Source: Mycobacteroides chelonae
GTDB taxonomy: Bacteria > Actinomycetota > Actinomycetes > Mycobacteriales > Mycobacteriaceae
Direction: 5' to 3'
NCBI RefSeq assembly: GCF_016767715.1
Contig: NZ_CP050145.1
Span: forward strand, 372,001 to 436,000
DNA: 64,000 bases
How positions within the stretch are numbered: the stretch's first letter is position 1; the number at the start of each line of letters is the position of its first letter. Below, in pieces: positions 20,902 through 30,230 of the stretch. Made by a program: the position numbers and the translations under genes. The notes under the pieces were generated by a model. The model made no database searches and had not been told where the DNA came from. It saw nothing but the letters and a program-made list of their open reading frames with translations.

Positions 20902-22140
20902 GTGCGCGGCGGAGAGATCAAGGCCCTCACAGGGCTTCGCATCATCGCCGCGCTCTGGGTTGTGCTCTTTCACTTCCGGCCCCTGCTGGAGGACGCGGTC
21001 CCCGGATTTCGGTCCGCGCTGACCCCCGTTCTCGACTGCGGCGCCCAAGGTGTTGACCTCTTCTTCATTCTCAGTGGGTTCGTGCTGACCTGGAACTATC
21101 TCGACAAAATGGGCGATCGCTGGTCAACCCGCGAGACGCTGCACTTCCTGTGGCTGCGTCTGGCCCGGGTGTGGCCCGTGTACCTGGTCACCATGCATCT
21201 AGCCGCGCTCTGGGTCATCTTCACCATGCATGTCGGACACATACCGCCCAAGGACGTCAACGGATACGACGCCATGAGCTACGTGCGTCAGCTCTTCATG
21301 GTGCAGCTGTGGTTCCGTCCGTACTTCGACCTGTCCAGCTGGAACGGTCCGGCGTGGTCGATCAGCGCTGAATGGCTGGCTTACCTGCTCTTCGGGGGCC
21401 TGGTCCTTGTCGTCTTCCGGATGGCGCGCGCGACCCGCGCCCGCAGCCTGATGGTTCTGGCCGTGGTGGCCTCGCTGCCGCCGGTCATCATCCTGCTGCT
21501 GACGGGGCAGTTCTACACACCGTGGAGCTGGTTGCCGCGCATCGTTATGCAGTTCACCGCGGGCGCCCTCGCGTGTGCTGCGGTGAGCAGGCTGCGACTC
21601 ACTCACCGTTCCCGCTATGTTGCCGGCTACGTGGCGATCGCGATCATCGCGGCGATCGTGGGCTCGCTGTACTTCCTGGATGCCCACCCGATCTCCGGAG
21701 TCACCGACAGCAGCGGAGTGGTGGACGTGCTGTTCGTGCCGCTGGTGATGGCGCTGGCGGTGGGCATCGGACCGCTACCCACACTGCTCTCCACGCGCAT
21801 CATGGTCTACGGCGGTCAGATCTCCTTTGGGCTCTACATGGTGCATGAGCTCGTGCACGTCTCCTGGACATGGGCCACCAAGCAGTTCGAACTCTCACTG
21901 ACCGACCCCGGCGGCGGTTGGATCGTGATCGGCCTGATTGCGCTCGCGGTAGTGCTGTCCATGGCGCTGTATCACGGCGTGGAGGAACCCGGACGGCGCT
22001 GGATGCGCCGCATGATCGGCGTCACCAAGCCAGCGATCACCGATCACCATGTTCCGCACAATGGCCATAAACACCAGGTGCCCGCGGACGTGACGGACTC
22101 CGATCGGGAGCCGGTGTCGACCGGTGTAACGAGTCGATAG
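20902..22140 (+). CDS. Acyltransferase 3 (OafA/YrhL-type) membrane protein
   Basis: A 412-residue protein with about ten membrane helices. It has the family N-terminal signature G-L-R-I-I-A-A-L-W-V-V-L-F-H-F, including the conserved His, then the loop motif G-V-D-L-F-F-I-L-S-G-F and W-S-I-S-A-E-W. Such enzymes transfer acyl groups onto surface glycans or lipids. GTG 20902 is preferred because GGAGAG lies five bases upstream; the frame is open back to 20080 but that stretch runs antisense through the neighbouring gene. The SGNH hydrolase directly downstream is a usual functional partner (O-acetylation cycle). Confidence 0.85.
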   Translation: MRGGEIKALTGLRIIAALWVVLFHFRPLLEDAVPGFRSALTPVLDCGAQGVDLFFILSGFVLTWNYLDKMGDRWSTRETLHFLWLRLARVWPVYLVTMHLAALWVIFTMHVGHIPPKDVNGYDAMSYVRQLFMVQLWFRPYFDLSSWNGPAWSISAEWLAYLLFGGLVLVVFRMARATRARSLMVLAVVASLPPVIILLLTGQFYTPWSWLPRIVMQFTAGALACAAVSRLRLTHRSRYVAGYVAIAIIAAIVGSLYFLDAHPISGVTDSSGVVDVLFVPLVMALAVGIGPLPTLLSTRIMVYGGQISFGLYMVHELVHVSWTWATKQFELSLTDPGGGWIVIGLIALAVVLSMALYHGVEEPGRRWMRRMIGVTKPAITDHHVPHNGHKHQVPADVTDSDREPVSTGVTSR

Positions 22141-22212
22141 TTTCAAACGAATAACGCTGTGCCGCAGCCGGGTTTGAGGCCCCCTAAAATGCTGGGGACA
22201 GTGGAGGTAGCA

Positions 22213-22905
22213 GTGGTTCGTCTGGCGGCGATTGTCATCGCATTCGCGTTTCTCTTCGGTGTGGCTGCCCCGCAGCCCGCGCCGGTGCGCCCCTACCGAC
22301 TGGCCTACTTAGGTTCCGGACTGAACCATGTCGCGGTGGTCAGCGATTCGTACACCACCGGCACCAAGGAAGGCGGCCTGGGCGCCAAGTCGTGGACATC
22401 GCTGGCATGGCGGATCTTGGGGCGCGAAGGTGTCCGCATCAACGCTGACGTCGCCGCCGAAGGGCGCGCCGGATACGGCGTGCGCGGTGACCACGGCAGC
22501 GTCTTCGCCGACCTCACCGACCGGGTAGTGCGTCCCGACGACGAGCTGGTGGTGTTCTTCGGTTCGCGCAACGACCAGGATGTCGATCCGGACGTGTATG
22601 CAGAGGCGACCCGTCGCACGCTGGCATCGGCACGGCGCACGGCGCCGGCGGCCAAGCTGCTCGTGATCGGCCCACCGTGGCCGACGGCCGACGTACCCGA
22701 CGTGGTGCTGCAGCTGCGCGACATTCTGTACGGCGAGGCCCATGCGATCGGTGCGTCGTGGGTGGATCCGCTGGCCGAACGCTGGTTCGTGGGACGCCCG
22801 GAGCTGATCGGCTCGGACGGTGTGCACCCCAACGATGCCGGGCACGCCTACATGGCCGACAAGATCGCCCCGCTCATCGGTACCCGGCTGACCCGTCGGC
22901 TCTGA
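22213..22905 (+). CDS. Secreted SGNH/GDSL hydrolase
   Basis: A 230-residue protein starting with a hydrophobic signal segment. All four SGNH blocks can be seen: block I V-V-S-D-S-Y-T-T-G (Ser nucleophile), a Gly in G-R-A-G-Y-G, Asn in G-S-R-N-D-Q-D, and D-G-V-H-P-N-D-A-G-H (Asp/His). It is a likely esterase or acyltransferase partner acting outside the membrane on surface polysaccharide or lipid. GTG 22213 is chosen because GGAGG lies five bases upstream; the frame is open from 22159. It lies 72 bp after the acyltransferase gene. Confidence 0.85.
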   Translation: MVRLAAIVIAFAFLFGVAAPQPAPVRPYRLAYLGSGLNHVAVVSDSYTTGTKEGGLGAKSWTSLAWRILGREGVRINADVAAEGRAGYGVRGDHGSVFADLTDRVVRPDDELVVFFGSRNDQDVDPDVYAEATRRTLASARRTAPAAKLLVIGPPWPTADVPDVVLQLRDILYGEAHAIGASWVDPLAERWFVGRPELIGSDGVHPNDAGHAYMADKIAPLIGTRLTRRL

Positions 22906-22920
22906 GAGTAGAGTCCAGGC

Positions 22921-23403
22921 ATGACGCAGATCGTGTGGGTGACCGGAATTGCCTTGGCAGCGTTCGCTTTTACGGGCTGTGGTTCACCATCGACGGAGCA
23001 GAAAACCGTGTCCACGTCGGCAGCGCCATCCTCGACATCGCTCCCCGAGCCTTCGCGCAAGGTAGTGCCGCCGGGCGGTGTCTACTGGAATCCGGTGACC
23101 CAGCAGCCGGAAGAGAAGCCCACGCAGATCGTGCTGACCCCCGCCGACGCCGGAGACATGCTTGTCGACATCACCTGGGACGGCTGGACGCAGCAGCAGG
23201 CCACCGGGAAGGCAGTCCGCGCGACCAAGGACTGTGTCCCCGACTGCGCGACGGGCGGGACAACCCGTCGGGACGTCACGCTGACCTTCCAGGACTCGAA
23301 GGCGCTTCCCGATGACAGCGGCTGGTGGCAGTTCACCAAGCTGATCATCACCGATCGGGACGGTAAGGCCGAGACCATCGACATGCCGGTGACCGCGCAA
23401 TAG
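22921..23403 (+). CDS. Putative lipoprotein of unknown function
   Basis: A 160-residue protein with a signal peptide and lipobox A-F-T-G-C (Cys20), so probably a lipid-anchored envelope protein. The mature part starts with a Ser/Thr-rich linker and has a beta-rich domain with two further cysteines in D-C-V-P-D-C. No catalytic motif was recognised. It follows the SGNH gene after 15 bp and converges with the GNAT gene 8 bp away. Confidence 0.75.
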   Translation: MTQIVWVTGIALAAFAFTGCGSPSTEQKTVSTSAAPSSTSLPEPSRKVVPPGGVYWNPVTQQPEEKPTQIVLTPADAGDMLVDITWDGWTQQQATGKAVRATKDCVPDCATGGTTRRDVTLTFQDSKALPDDSGWWQFTKLIITDRDGKAETIDMPVTAQ

Positions 23404-23410
23404 GAGCGCG

Positions 23411-24121
23411 CTAGTCGGCGATCACGTCCAAGGTGCCAAATAGCGTGAGCCCCGCAGCACGAGCCAGCGCACTGGACGCGGAGTTGTCCACCTGGCATCG
23501 GTACTGCGGCTCGTAACCCCGCGCGCACGCGTACCGGAACACGGCACGCACCAGCTGCCGGGCGTGGCCTCTGCCGCGGAATATCGGCAGCGTCAGCACT
23601 CCGAGGTCCATGATCGCCGCGCCCTCCCACTGATAGATGCTGGAGACGGCGACGAGGCGGCCGTTGTCGAAGGAGCCGAACACCGCCCAATGACCCAGCT
23701 CCACTTGGGCGTTGTCCAAGTCATCCACCGAGGCAACCGATTCGAATGCCGAGAAGATTGCCTTGTCGTCGGCTGTGAGCTGACGGACATCGCCTGTGGG
23801 TACCTCGGCCACGAGTGCATCGCGCGCATCGTCGTTGAAGTAGAACAGGTTGTCCGCGCCGTGCATGGTGATATCGGCCTTGTCGAGGCTTTCCCAGAAT
23901 TCCGAAACTGTCTGGACGCCATCGATTCCCGCACGTGCGCAGAGGTCAGGCGCGAGGGCGACGCTGGTCTTGCCGTCAACCGTCGTGAGCACCATCAGCC
24001 GGCTGTCCTCATCGAGATCCGGGTAGACGGCGAGTTGGAAATCGTCGTCGGTGTGCAGGACGGTGCCCCGGCCAAGGTAACCATGCCAGAAGTCCGTGAT
24101 GATGGGGGAGAAGTCGGGCAT
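23411..24121 (-). CDS. GNAT-family acetyltransferase
   Basis: A 236-residue protein. The C-terminal half is a GNAT domain: acetyl-CoA-binding motif A is L-P-I-F-R-G-R-G-H-A-R-Q-L (Q/RxxGxG/A type), then a GNAT helix ending N-S-A-S-S-A-L-A-R-A-A-G. The N-terminal 100 residues are a separate alpha/beta domain of the kind seen in mycobacterial GNAT pairs. The substrate is unknown. A purine-poor leader gives no clear ribosome binding site. Confidence 0.8.
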   Translation of the reverse strand: MPDFSPIITDFWHGYLGRGTVLHTDDDFQLAVYPDLDEDSRLMVLTTVDGKTSVALAPDLCARAGIDGVQTVSEFWESLDKADITMHGADNLFYFNDDARDALVAEVPTGDVRQLTADDKAIFSAFESVASVDDLDNAQVELGHWAVFGSFDNGRLVAVSSIYQWEGAAIMDLGVLTLPIFRGRGHARQLVRAVFRYACARGYEPQYRCQVDNSASSALARAAGLTLFGTLDVIAD

Positions 24122-24221
24122 CGGCTCTATCTTCTTGAAGGTAATCGGTTATGGCACAAACGGATCCAGACTAGAGACCGTGCTGAGGCGGTGCCACCGA
24201 ATATTGCGGTGCGCCCAAAGA

Positions 24222-24261
24222 ATCAGGCCGCCCACGTCCCGAAGGACACAGGCGGCCTGAT
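24222..24261 (-). terminator. Candidate terminator after gene at 24282
   Basis: An 11-bp perfect stem (ATCAGGCCGCC and complement) with an 18-nt loop sits 21 bp past the stop of the minus-strand secreted protein gene and is followed on that strand by TTCTTT. Confidence 0.55.
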
Positions 24262-24281
24262 CTGTGTGCAGTTCTAGGACG

Positions 24282-24866
24282 TTAGCCCATCAACGACGTC
24301 AGCAGTGGGTTGCCCGAGGTCTCGGCCCGCTTCTCGGGGTCGGTGCAGTCCTTCCACTTGCCGTTCTCCAGCACGAACTCGCGCTGCTGATTGGCGGTCA
24401 CGTCGTGGCCCTGCGCGGTGACCCCAGCGGTCGCCGTCGGTCCGGTGACGTTGATGTCGTGAACGTCGTAGGTGACGCCGGACAGCACCTCCTTGGCTGC
24501 CGCGCGGAACGACGAACGGTAGGCCTTGTCGTCATTGTTCTGGATCGCGGTGGTCAGCGCCTGGGTGGTCGGCCCGGAGACCCCGGCTGCCGACGCCACG
24601 GCGCTGATCATGCTCGGCCCGTACCCAGCGACCTGACCGATCGGGGGGATCTGGTCATCAGCAGACTTCGAGGCGATCGTGCCCCGGTACTTGTCGCAGA
24701 AGAAGGTCGAGAGGGTGGCGTTGTCGAGCGACTTGATGGCCGAAGCCTCGCCCGAGATGATCTGCCGGATCTGCTGGTCATCGGCGGGTGCGGCGGCGGC
24801 CAGCGCCGGTCCGCTGAGGGCGGCCGCCAGCGCGATCACACCGGCGCCCACAAGGCGATTCTTCAT
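24282..24866 (-). CDS. Secreted protein with FFCxKYR/WKxC domain
   Basis: A 194-residue protein with an Ala-rich signal peptide ending A-L-A-A-A-A-P (about 1-27). The mature part shares with the membrane protein at 20026 a helix followed by F-F-C-D-K-Y-R (55-61) and a terminal W-K-D-C, so it is probably a related NTF2-like/DUF4878-type domain with one disulfide. Between these lies an extra helical insert of about 60 residues. ATG 24866 fits the signal peptide; the frame extends ten residues further. The ligand is unknown. A hairpin terminator follows. Confidence 0.78.
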   Translation of the reverse strand: MKNRLVGAGVIALAAALSGPALAAAAPADDQQIRQIISGEASAIKSLDNATLSTFFCDKYRGTIASKSADDQIPPIGQVAGYGPSMISAVASAAGVSGPTTQALTTAIQNNDDKAYRSSFRAAAKEVLSGVTYDVHDINVTGPTATAGVTAQGHDVTANQQREFVLENGKWKDCTDPEKRAETSGNPLLTSLMG

Positions 24867-24935
24867 GTAAAGCTCCCATTCGTCGGGTTTTGTCAAACCT
24901 TACCGAAAGAAATGTCGTGTGCTTCCGCTTAGCTG

Positions 24936-25079
24936 TTACCGGTACATAGCGACCAGGAGCACCACCGCTGCCAGCAGGCCGATCAGCATCACGGCCTTGC
25001 GCAGCTTCCAGACGATAAGCACACCGATAGCGATGGCCGCGAGGGCGACAGGATTCGACGCGAGTTCAGAGACGGCCAT
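24936..25079 (-). CDS. Small (47-aa) hydrophobic membrane protein
   Basis: A 47-residue frame begins M-A-V-S-E-L-A-S-N-P, has two hydrophobic stretches separated by W-K-L-R-K, and ends M-Y-R. It fits a two-helix hairpin or one long membrane segment with a short charged turn. The frame is free of rare codons and GC-rich at third positions, as in neighbouring genes. No strong ribosome binding site is visible. The function is unknown; similar tiny proteins are common in mycobacteria. It ends 69 bp before the secreted protein gene on the same strand. Confidence 0.55.
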   Translation of the reverse strand: MAVSELASNPVALAAIAIGVLIVWKLRKAVMLIGLLAAVVLLVAMYR

Positions 25080-25131
25080 GCACCCACCATGTCACGGCGG
25101 CGGGAATCCCAGCCGGTCCGCCATGCTGATG

Positions 25132-25169
25132 AAAAAAGGCCCGACCGGGGAATTCCTGGTCAGGGCCTT
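25132..25169 (-). terminator. Rho-independent terminator downstream of tRNA-Pro
   Basis: On the minus strand, arms AAGGCCCTGACC and GGTCGGGCCTT (one bulge) enclose an 11-nt loop and are followed by six T residues (25137-25132). It lies about 90 bp past the tRNA 3' end, so it would end its primary transcript. Confidence 0.8.
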
Positions 25170-25260
25170 ACTTCCAGCGTCGGGGTATTCGGCGCTATGC
25201 GCCTCCTACCTCTTTCTTCGCCTCGGGTGAACGAGCGCGCTCGCTCACCTCTCAGCTCAG

Positions 25261-25334
<74 letters not shown>

Positions 25335-25436
25335 CTTTGAAGCCAGGCAAGGGTATCGCATCGAGGGCTTCGGTCGCGAATGCGTTGACTTGCGTGCACC
25401 CGAACCGGATGTGACGTGCCCTTATTGTCCCGAGGC

Positions 25437-26507
25437 CTAACCCCACCGACCGGTGTTCTCGAACTCGGCCAGACGCTCCGTGGGGGCCGACAGGTCGAAG
25501 CCCTGCTCACTGACCCAGGCGTCATCGAAGTAGGTGTCGGCATACCGGTCACCGGTGTCGGCCAACAGTGTCACCACCGACCCGGGGACACCGTCACGCA
25601 CCATTTCCGAGATCACCCGGAACGCGCCGGACAGGTTGGTTCCCGTTGACGCACCCACCCGACGGCCCAGCACGGCGCTGGCATGCCGCGTGAGCGCCAC
25701 CGACTCCGCATCGGGTATCTGCTCCATACGGTCCACCACCGTGGGCAGGAATGAAGGCTCGACGCGAGGACGTCCGATGCCCTCGATACGCGATGAAATC
25801 CCGGTCACCACATCATGTCCGGCGATGTAGGACGGGTAGAACGCCGAGTTGTCCGGGTCCACCACACACAGTTTCGTGGGGTAGCGGCGATAGCGGATGT
25901 ACCGTCCGATGGTTGCGCTGGTACCGCCGGTACCGGCCCCGACCACGATCCACGTTGGCAGCGGGTGCTTTTCGTAGTGCATCTGCGTAAAGATCGATTC
26001 GGCGATGTTGTTGTTGCCACGCCAGTCGGTCGCACGTTCGGCGTTGGTGAACTGGTCCAGATAGTGTCCACCGGATTCGTCGGCGAGCCGCTGTGCCTCG
26101 GCATAGACCTGCTGTGCCTGGTCGACGAAATGGCAACTGCCGCCTTGAGACTCGATCAGGGCGATCTTGCTGGGACTAGTTGAGGCCGTCATCACCGCGA
26201 TGAAAGGCAGCCCCAGCAGCTGCGCAAAGTAAGCCTCGGACACCGCGGTCGAACCGGACGAGGCCTCCACGACCGTGGTGCCTTCCCGGATGAACCCGTT
26301 ACACAGCGCGTACAGGAAAAGTGAACGCGCCAAACGATGTTTCAGGCTGCCGGTGATGTGAGTGGACTCGTCCTTGAGATACAGCTGCACGTCCACGGTA
26401 TCGGCCCAGGCCGCAGGCAGCGGGTACCGCAGCAGATGGGTGTCGGCACTGCGACGGGCGTCCGCCTCGATCAGCCGGACCGCGTTATCGGCCCACGCGC
26501 GGCTCAC
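25437..26507 (-). CDS. cds1: PLP-dependent cysteine desulfhydrase / cysteine-synthase-like protein
   Basis: A 356-residue fold-type II PLP enzyme. The lysine for the Schiff base is in I-T-G-S-L-K-H-R (Lys56) and the phosphate/substrate loop is [10 protein letters not shown] (81-90); G-A-G-T-G-G-T-S binds the PLP phosphate. It corresponds to Rv3684, reported as L-cysteine desulfhydrase Cds1, which yields H2S, pyruvate and ammonia. It starts 2 bp before the stop region of the metallophosphoesterase gene, so the genes are tightly coupled. Confidence 0.87.
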   Translation of the reverse strand: MSRAWADNAVRLIEADARRSADTHLLRYPLPAAWADTVDVQLYLKDESTHITGSLKHRLARSLFLYALCNGFIREGTTVVEASSGSTAVSEAYFAQLLGLPFIAVMTASTSPSKIALIESQGGSCHFVDQAQQVYAEAQRLADESGGHYLDQFTNAERATDWRGNNNIAESIFTQMHYEKHPLPTWIVVGAGTGGTSATIGRYIRYRRYPTKLCVVDPDNSAFYPSYIAGHDVVTGISSRIEGIGRPRVEPSFLPTVVDRMEQIPDAESVALTRHASAVLGRRVGASTGTNLSGAFRVISEMVRDGVPGSVVTLLADTGDRYADTYFDDAWVSEQGFDLSAPTERLAEFENTGRWG

Positions 26508-26508
26508 G

Positions 26509-27474
26509 TCACTGCGCGGTGGCGCTGGGCAGCCGGTCGCCGGATTCGGCGTCGGTCCCTTGGCCGTCGATGCGCGCAGGCACCAGGGTCAGCAGCGTCG
26601 CCTCCGGACGGCAGAAGAACCGCATCGGCGCGAATGGCGATGTGCCAATACCCGCCGACACGTGCAGCTGCATGTGCGAACCCCAGCGCGACGGACCCTT
26701 CACCCGGGAACGATCCAGTTCGCAGTTGGTGACGATCGCTCCATAGAACGGCAAGCACAGCTGCCCGCCATGGGTGTGACCGGCCATCACCAACTGGTAG
26801 CCGTCCTCGGCGAAGCGGTCGAGTACCCGCGGCTCGGGCGAATGGGTCAGCCCCAGCCGCAGTGTGGCCAGCGGATTCGGCATTCCGGCGATGGTGTCGT
26901 AGCGGTCCCGGTGCAGATGCGGGTCATCGACTCCGGCGGCCGCGATCCGCACCCCGCCGACCTCCAGCTCGTGCCGAGTGTGGGTCATATCGTGCCAGCC
27001 GCGCTCGGTAAACGCCGCGCGCAGATCCTGCCACGGCAGCGGTTCCCCGTGCTTGCGCTCATCGCTCTTGTACAGATATTTGGCCGGGTTCTTCAGCCGC
27101 GGGCCGAAGTAGTCGTTGCTTCCGAAGACGAAAAGTCCTGGGACCGAGAGCAAATCCCCCAGGGCCTGCACGACAGAAGACACCGCCTTGGGGTGGGCCA
27201 GGTTGTCGCCGGTATTGATCACCAGGTCCGGCTGCCACTGCGCCAGCTCGCGCAACCAGGCCTGCTTGAGGTGCTGGCCGGGACGCATGTGGATATCACT
27301 GATGTGCAGCACCCGTAGCGGGGAGGCTCCAGGGTCGAGTACATCCATCGTCGCTTCGCGGACGGTGAACGCGTTGCGTTCGATGATCGACGCGTACCCG
27401 ATGCCAAGCGCGGCCGAACCTGCCGAATAAGCGGCCGCTCGCTTGATAACCGTGTTGAACGACGTGTTCATCAT
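26509..27474 (-). CDS. Membrane-anchored metallophosphoesterase
   Basis: A 321-residue protein of the calcineurin-like family, equivalent to Rv3683. It has an N-terminal hydrophobic segment, then the metal ligands in I-S-D-I-H (Asp60, His62), G-D-N, G-S-N-D and G-H-T-H-G-G-Q. The YkuE-like branch acts on phosphorylated lipids or polyisoprenyl phosphates at the membrane, which would fit its neighbour ponA2, but no substrate is known. Two adjacent ATG codons (27474, 27471) can serve as start. It lies 98 bp after ponA2 on the same strand. Confidence 0.85.
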   Translation of the reverse strand: MMNTSFNTVIKRAAAYSAGSAALGIGYASIIERNAFTVREATMDVLDPGASPLRVLHISDIHMRPGQHLKQAWLRELAQWQPDLVINTGDNLAHPKAVSSVVQALGDLLSVPGLFVFGSNDYFGPRLKNPAKYLYKSDERKHGEPLPWQDLRAAFTERGWHDMTHTRHELEVGGVRIAAAGVDDPHLHRDRYDTIAGMPNPLATLRLGLTHSPEPRVLDRFAEDGYQLVMAGHTHGGQLCLPFYGAIVTNCELDRSRVKGPSRWGSHMQLHVSAGIGTSPFAPMRFFCRPEATLLTLVPARIDGQGTDAESGDRLPSATAQ

Positions 27475-27572
27475 CCGAGAGTAACTCCGAAAGCTGAGTG
27501 ACCCTTGATCACCAGCGCAAAACGTGGCGAATTTCTCGTCGTGAACGGCGTGCGCGAAGACGGCCAGCTAGC

Positions 27573-29993
27573 TCACGGGGGCGGCGCCAGCACCGGCACG
27601 GTGATCGGCGGCAGGCCGGGGATGTTGACGACCGTCGTTGTCATCTCGCCCGGTGGGCCGCCCAGGCCCGGAATGACGATAGGCGGCGGCGCCGGCGGGA
27701 TGCCGTTACTCAGCAGGATGGTGACGGTCGATCCCGGGATGGTCGTTCCAGATGGGCTGGTGCCGACGACCTCGTTGAACGGCGCGGTGCTGTTCACCAC
27801 ACTGGCTTGGTCGGCAACCTTGAATCCGGCCTTCTTGAGAACGTCACGTGCCTCGGATTCGCGCAGTCCGTTGATACTGGGCACCTTGGAGCCCGGACCT
27901 CCGTCGACGTACCGCGGTTCGGTGGGCGGCAGGGCCGTAGGGCCGTAGTTCTCGGCGATCGGTTTCATGGCTTCGAACCAGGCCCTGGCGGGCTCATTTC
28001 CGCCGTACAGGTTTCCGTCGCCGCACTTGCGCAGCGGGAAGGAACACAGATCGCCGGGGGACGTCGAGTCGTCGAAGATGTAGCTCGCCGCGGCCAAGTT
28101 GTTGGTGAATCCCAGGAAGGCCGAAGACCGGTGTGCTTCAGTGGTTCCCGTCTTACTGGACAACGGCAGGTTCCAGCCGACCGAGCCTGCCGAGCCTGCG
28201 GCGGTGCCGCCGGGCTGATCGTCCTTACTCAGCGCGTTCGCGAGGGTGTTGGCGAGCCCGGTGGGTACCGCCTGCTCGCAGGCCTCGGTGGTGGTCGGGA
28301 CCTCTTTGCCGTGGCGGTCGAAGACCTTGTCGATCGGATTGGGTGGGCACCACTTGCCACCAGAGGCCAAAGTGGCTGCCACATTGGATAGTTCGAGGGC
28401 GTTCACCTGGATGGGGCCCAGTGTGAACGAGCCCAGGTTGTACTTCTTGATGTAGTCGGCCAGGCTCTCGTCGCCCTCGGGGTCATAGGGCTTGGCGGTG
28501 CCCGCCTGCGCGTAGGAACGCATGCCCAACTTGACGGCCATGTCAACCGCCTTTGATACGCCGATCGACTGAATCAACTTGGCGAACGCGGTGTTCGGCG
28601 AAGTGGCCAGGGCGTCGGTGACGCTCATCGGGGAACGGTAGTTACCGACGTTCTTGACGCACCAGGTGTCCTTGGGACAGCCCTTGGTGCCGTCGCTGCT
28701 GCCGAGCCCCTTGGCCGAGAAGGTGGGCGGCACATCGAGCACAGTGTTGATGCCCATGCCCATATCCATGGCGGCGGCGACCGTGAAGATCTTGAAGATC
28801 GATCCGGCGCCGTCGCCGACGAGGGAAAACGGCTGCGGCTGCATCGTCTCGTTGGCTGCGCCATCCAGTCCATAAGTGCGACTGGATGCCATGGCCATGA
28901 TGGGGTGGCTGGTCTGTCCCGGCTTGATGACGCTCATGACATCGGCGACACCGTTGAGACCCGGATCGGCGACGTGGGAGACCGCCTGCTTCACCGAGTT
29001 CTGCACATCGGGATCCAGGGTGGTGCGGATGAGATATCCACCCTTCATCACCTGGTCCTTGCTGATACCCGACTTGGCCAGGTAGTCGAGCACGTAGTCA
29101 CAGAAGAACGCACGGTCTCCGGCGGCTATGCATCCGCGCGGCAGCTCATTGGGCTGGGGCAGCACACCGAGGGGTTGTGCCCTGGCCGCCACCAGTTCGG
29201 CCTTCTTTTCCGGGGCGTTGGCGATCATGGTGTCGAGCACCAGGTTCCGGCGGGCCAGCGCACGTTCGGGGTTGACGTAGGGATTCAGTCCGGAGGTGGA
29301 CTGCACCATGCCCGCCAGCAGCGCCGCCTGCTGCCAGTTCAGGTCCTTGGCATCGACGCCGAAGTAGGTCTGTGCGGCATCCTGCACCCCGAACGAGTTG
29401 TTACCGAAGGACACCAGGTTCAGGTACCGGGTCAGGATCTCCTGCTTGGTAAAGGTGCGGTCTAGCCGCAGCGCCATCCGGATCTCGCGCAGCTTGCGCG
29501 CGGGGGTGGTCTCGATGGCGGCCTTGCGTTCGGCGTCGGTTTTGGCCACCACCAGCAGCTGGTAGTTCTTCACGTACTGCTGCTCGATGGTGGAACCACC
29601 GCGGGTGTCCTCGTCACCGGAGGCGTATCCGGCCAGGCCGCCGAGCGTGCCCTTCCAGTCGACACCGTTGTGCGAGGTGAACCGCTTGTCCTCGATGGAC
29701 AGCAGGGCCAGCTTGATGGTGTCGGCGATCTGATCGGCGGGCACCTCGAATCGCCGCTGCGTGTAGAGGTAGGCGATCTTGTTGCCCTTGGCGTCTTCCA
29801 CGGTGGTGACCGCGGGTACCTCACCCTCGAGCAGCTGGGTGGACCCATTGGCCACCACATCGGAGGCGCGGTTGGACGCCAACCCGAAGCCGCCCGCGAG
29901 GGGGAACATCAATCCGGCCAGGATGACCGCCGCGATAAGCCCGCATCCCGCGAGCTTCGCGAGGGTCACCGACTCGGGCGGGCGTTCTGGCAT
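27573..29993 (-). CDS. ponA2: Bifunctional penicillin-binding protein (class A) with PASTA domain
   Basis: An 806-residue class A PBP. An N-terminal membrane helix (about 14-36) is followed by a GT51 glycosyltransferase (E-D-K-R-F-T-S-H-N-G-V-D and G-G-S-T-I-E-Q-Q) and a transpeptidase with S-I-F-K (Ser about 396), S-P-N and K-T-G-T (about 610). Then comes one PASTA domain (V-P-S-I-N-G-L onward) and a Pro-rich tail. It polymerises and cross-links peptidoglycan outside the membrane. The single PASTA and Rv3682 position identify PonA2. ATG 29993 is preferred to GTG 29999. The whiB4 gene diverges from it across 237 bp. Confidence 0.93.
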   Translation of the reverse strand: MPERPPESVTLAKLAGCGLIAAVILAGLMFPLAGGFGLASNRASDVVANGSTQLLEGEVPAVTTVEDAKGNKIAYLYTQRRFEVPADQIADTIKLALLSIEDKRFTSHNGVDWKGTLGGLAGYASGDEDTRGGSTIEQQYVKNYQLLVVAKTDAERKAAIETTPARKLREIRMALRLDRTFTKQEILTRYLNLVSFGNNSFGVQDAAQTYFGVDAKDLNWQQAALLAGMVQSTSGLNPYVNPERALARRNLVLDTMIANAPEKKAELVAARAQPLGVLPQPNELPRGCIAAGDRAFFCDYVLDYLAKSGISKDQVMKGGYLIRTTLDPDVQNSVKQAVSHVADPGLNGVADVMSVIKPGQTSHPIMAMASSRTYGLDGAANETMQPQPFSLVGDGAGSIFKIFTVAAAMDMGMGINTVLDVPPTFSAKGLGSSDGTKGCPKDTWCVKNVGNYRSPMSVTDALATSPNTAFAKLIQSIGVSKAVDMAVKLGMRSYAQAGTAKPYDPEGDESLADYIKKYNLGSFTLGPIQVNALELSNVAATLASGGKWCPPNPIDKVFDRHGKEVPTTTEACEQAVPTGLANTLANALSKDDQPGGTAAGSAGSVGWNLPLSSKTGTTEAHRSSAFLGFTNNLAAASYIFDDSTSPGDLCSFPLRKCGDGNLYGGNEPARAWFEAMKPIAENYGPTALPPTEPRYVDGGPGSKVPSINGLRESEARDVLKKAGFKVADQASVVNSTAPFNEVVGTSPSGTTIPGSTVTILLSNGIPPAPPPIVIPGLGGPPGEMTTTVVNIPGLPPITVPVLAPPP

Positions 29994-30140
29994 AGGCACA
30001 GGGTACGTGGCCTCTCCAGAGGTGTCTGCCGGTAGTTGATCGGTAACGCCGGGCCCCGGCGGGGCGATGAAAAAGACGTTGTCGGCACAACCGTCCCAAA
30101 AAATTCGGATCAGGTGTTGCGTTGAAGATCTCTGACCACT

Positions 30141-30172
30141 AACTTGATCTCACGGTGTGATTCAAGTTACAC
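30141..30172. promoter_or_regulatory. Candidate Crp-like box and inverted repeat upstream of whiB4
   Basis: GTGTGA-TTCAAG-TTACAC (30155-30172) differs at one arm position from a Crp-type palindrome (TGTGA-N6-TCACA). It overlaps a second inverted repeat, AACTTGA (30141-30147) with TCAAGTT (30162-30168). The sites lie 59-90 bp before the whiB4 start in the divergent ponA2/whiB4 region. A crp gene lies 5.6 kb away. Confidence 0.4.
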
Positions 30173-30230
30173 ACCAAGCGGAGTGTGGCCCACGCCTCTT
30201 ATGGGCCGCTAGTTACAGAAGGGATTGCCA

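Noticed and set aside
25227..25248. 22-bp GC palindrome next to tRNA-Pro as terminator
   Set aside because: It has almost no loop and no T-run; a better terminator with six T lies at 25132-25169.
26362..27318. 318-aa plus-strand ORF opposite the metallophosphoesterase
   Set aside because: The opposite strand carries intact catalytic motifs; this frame has none.
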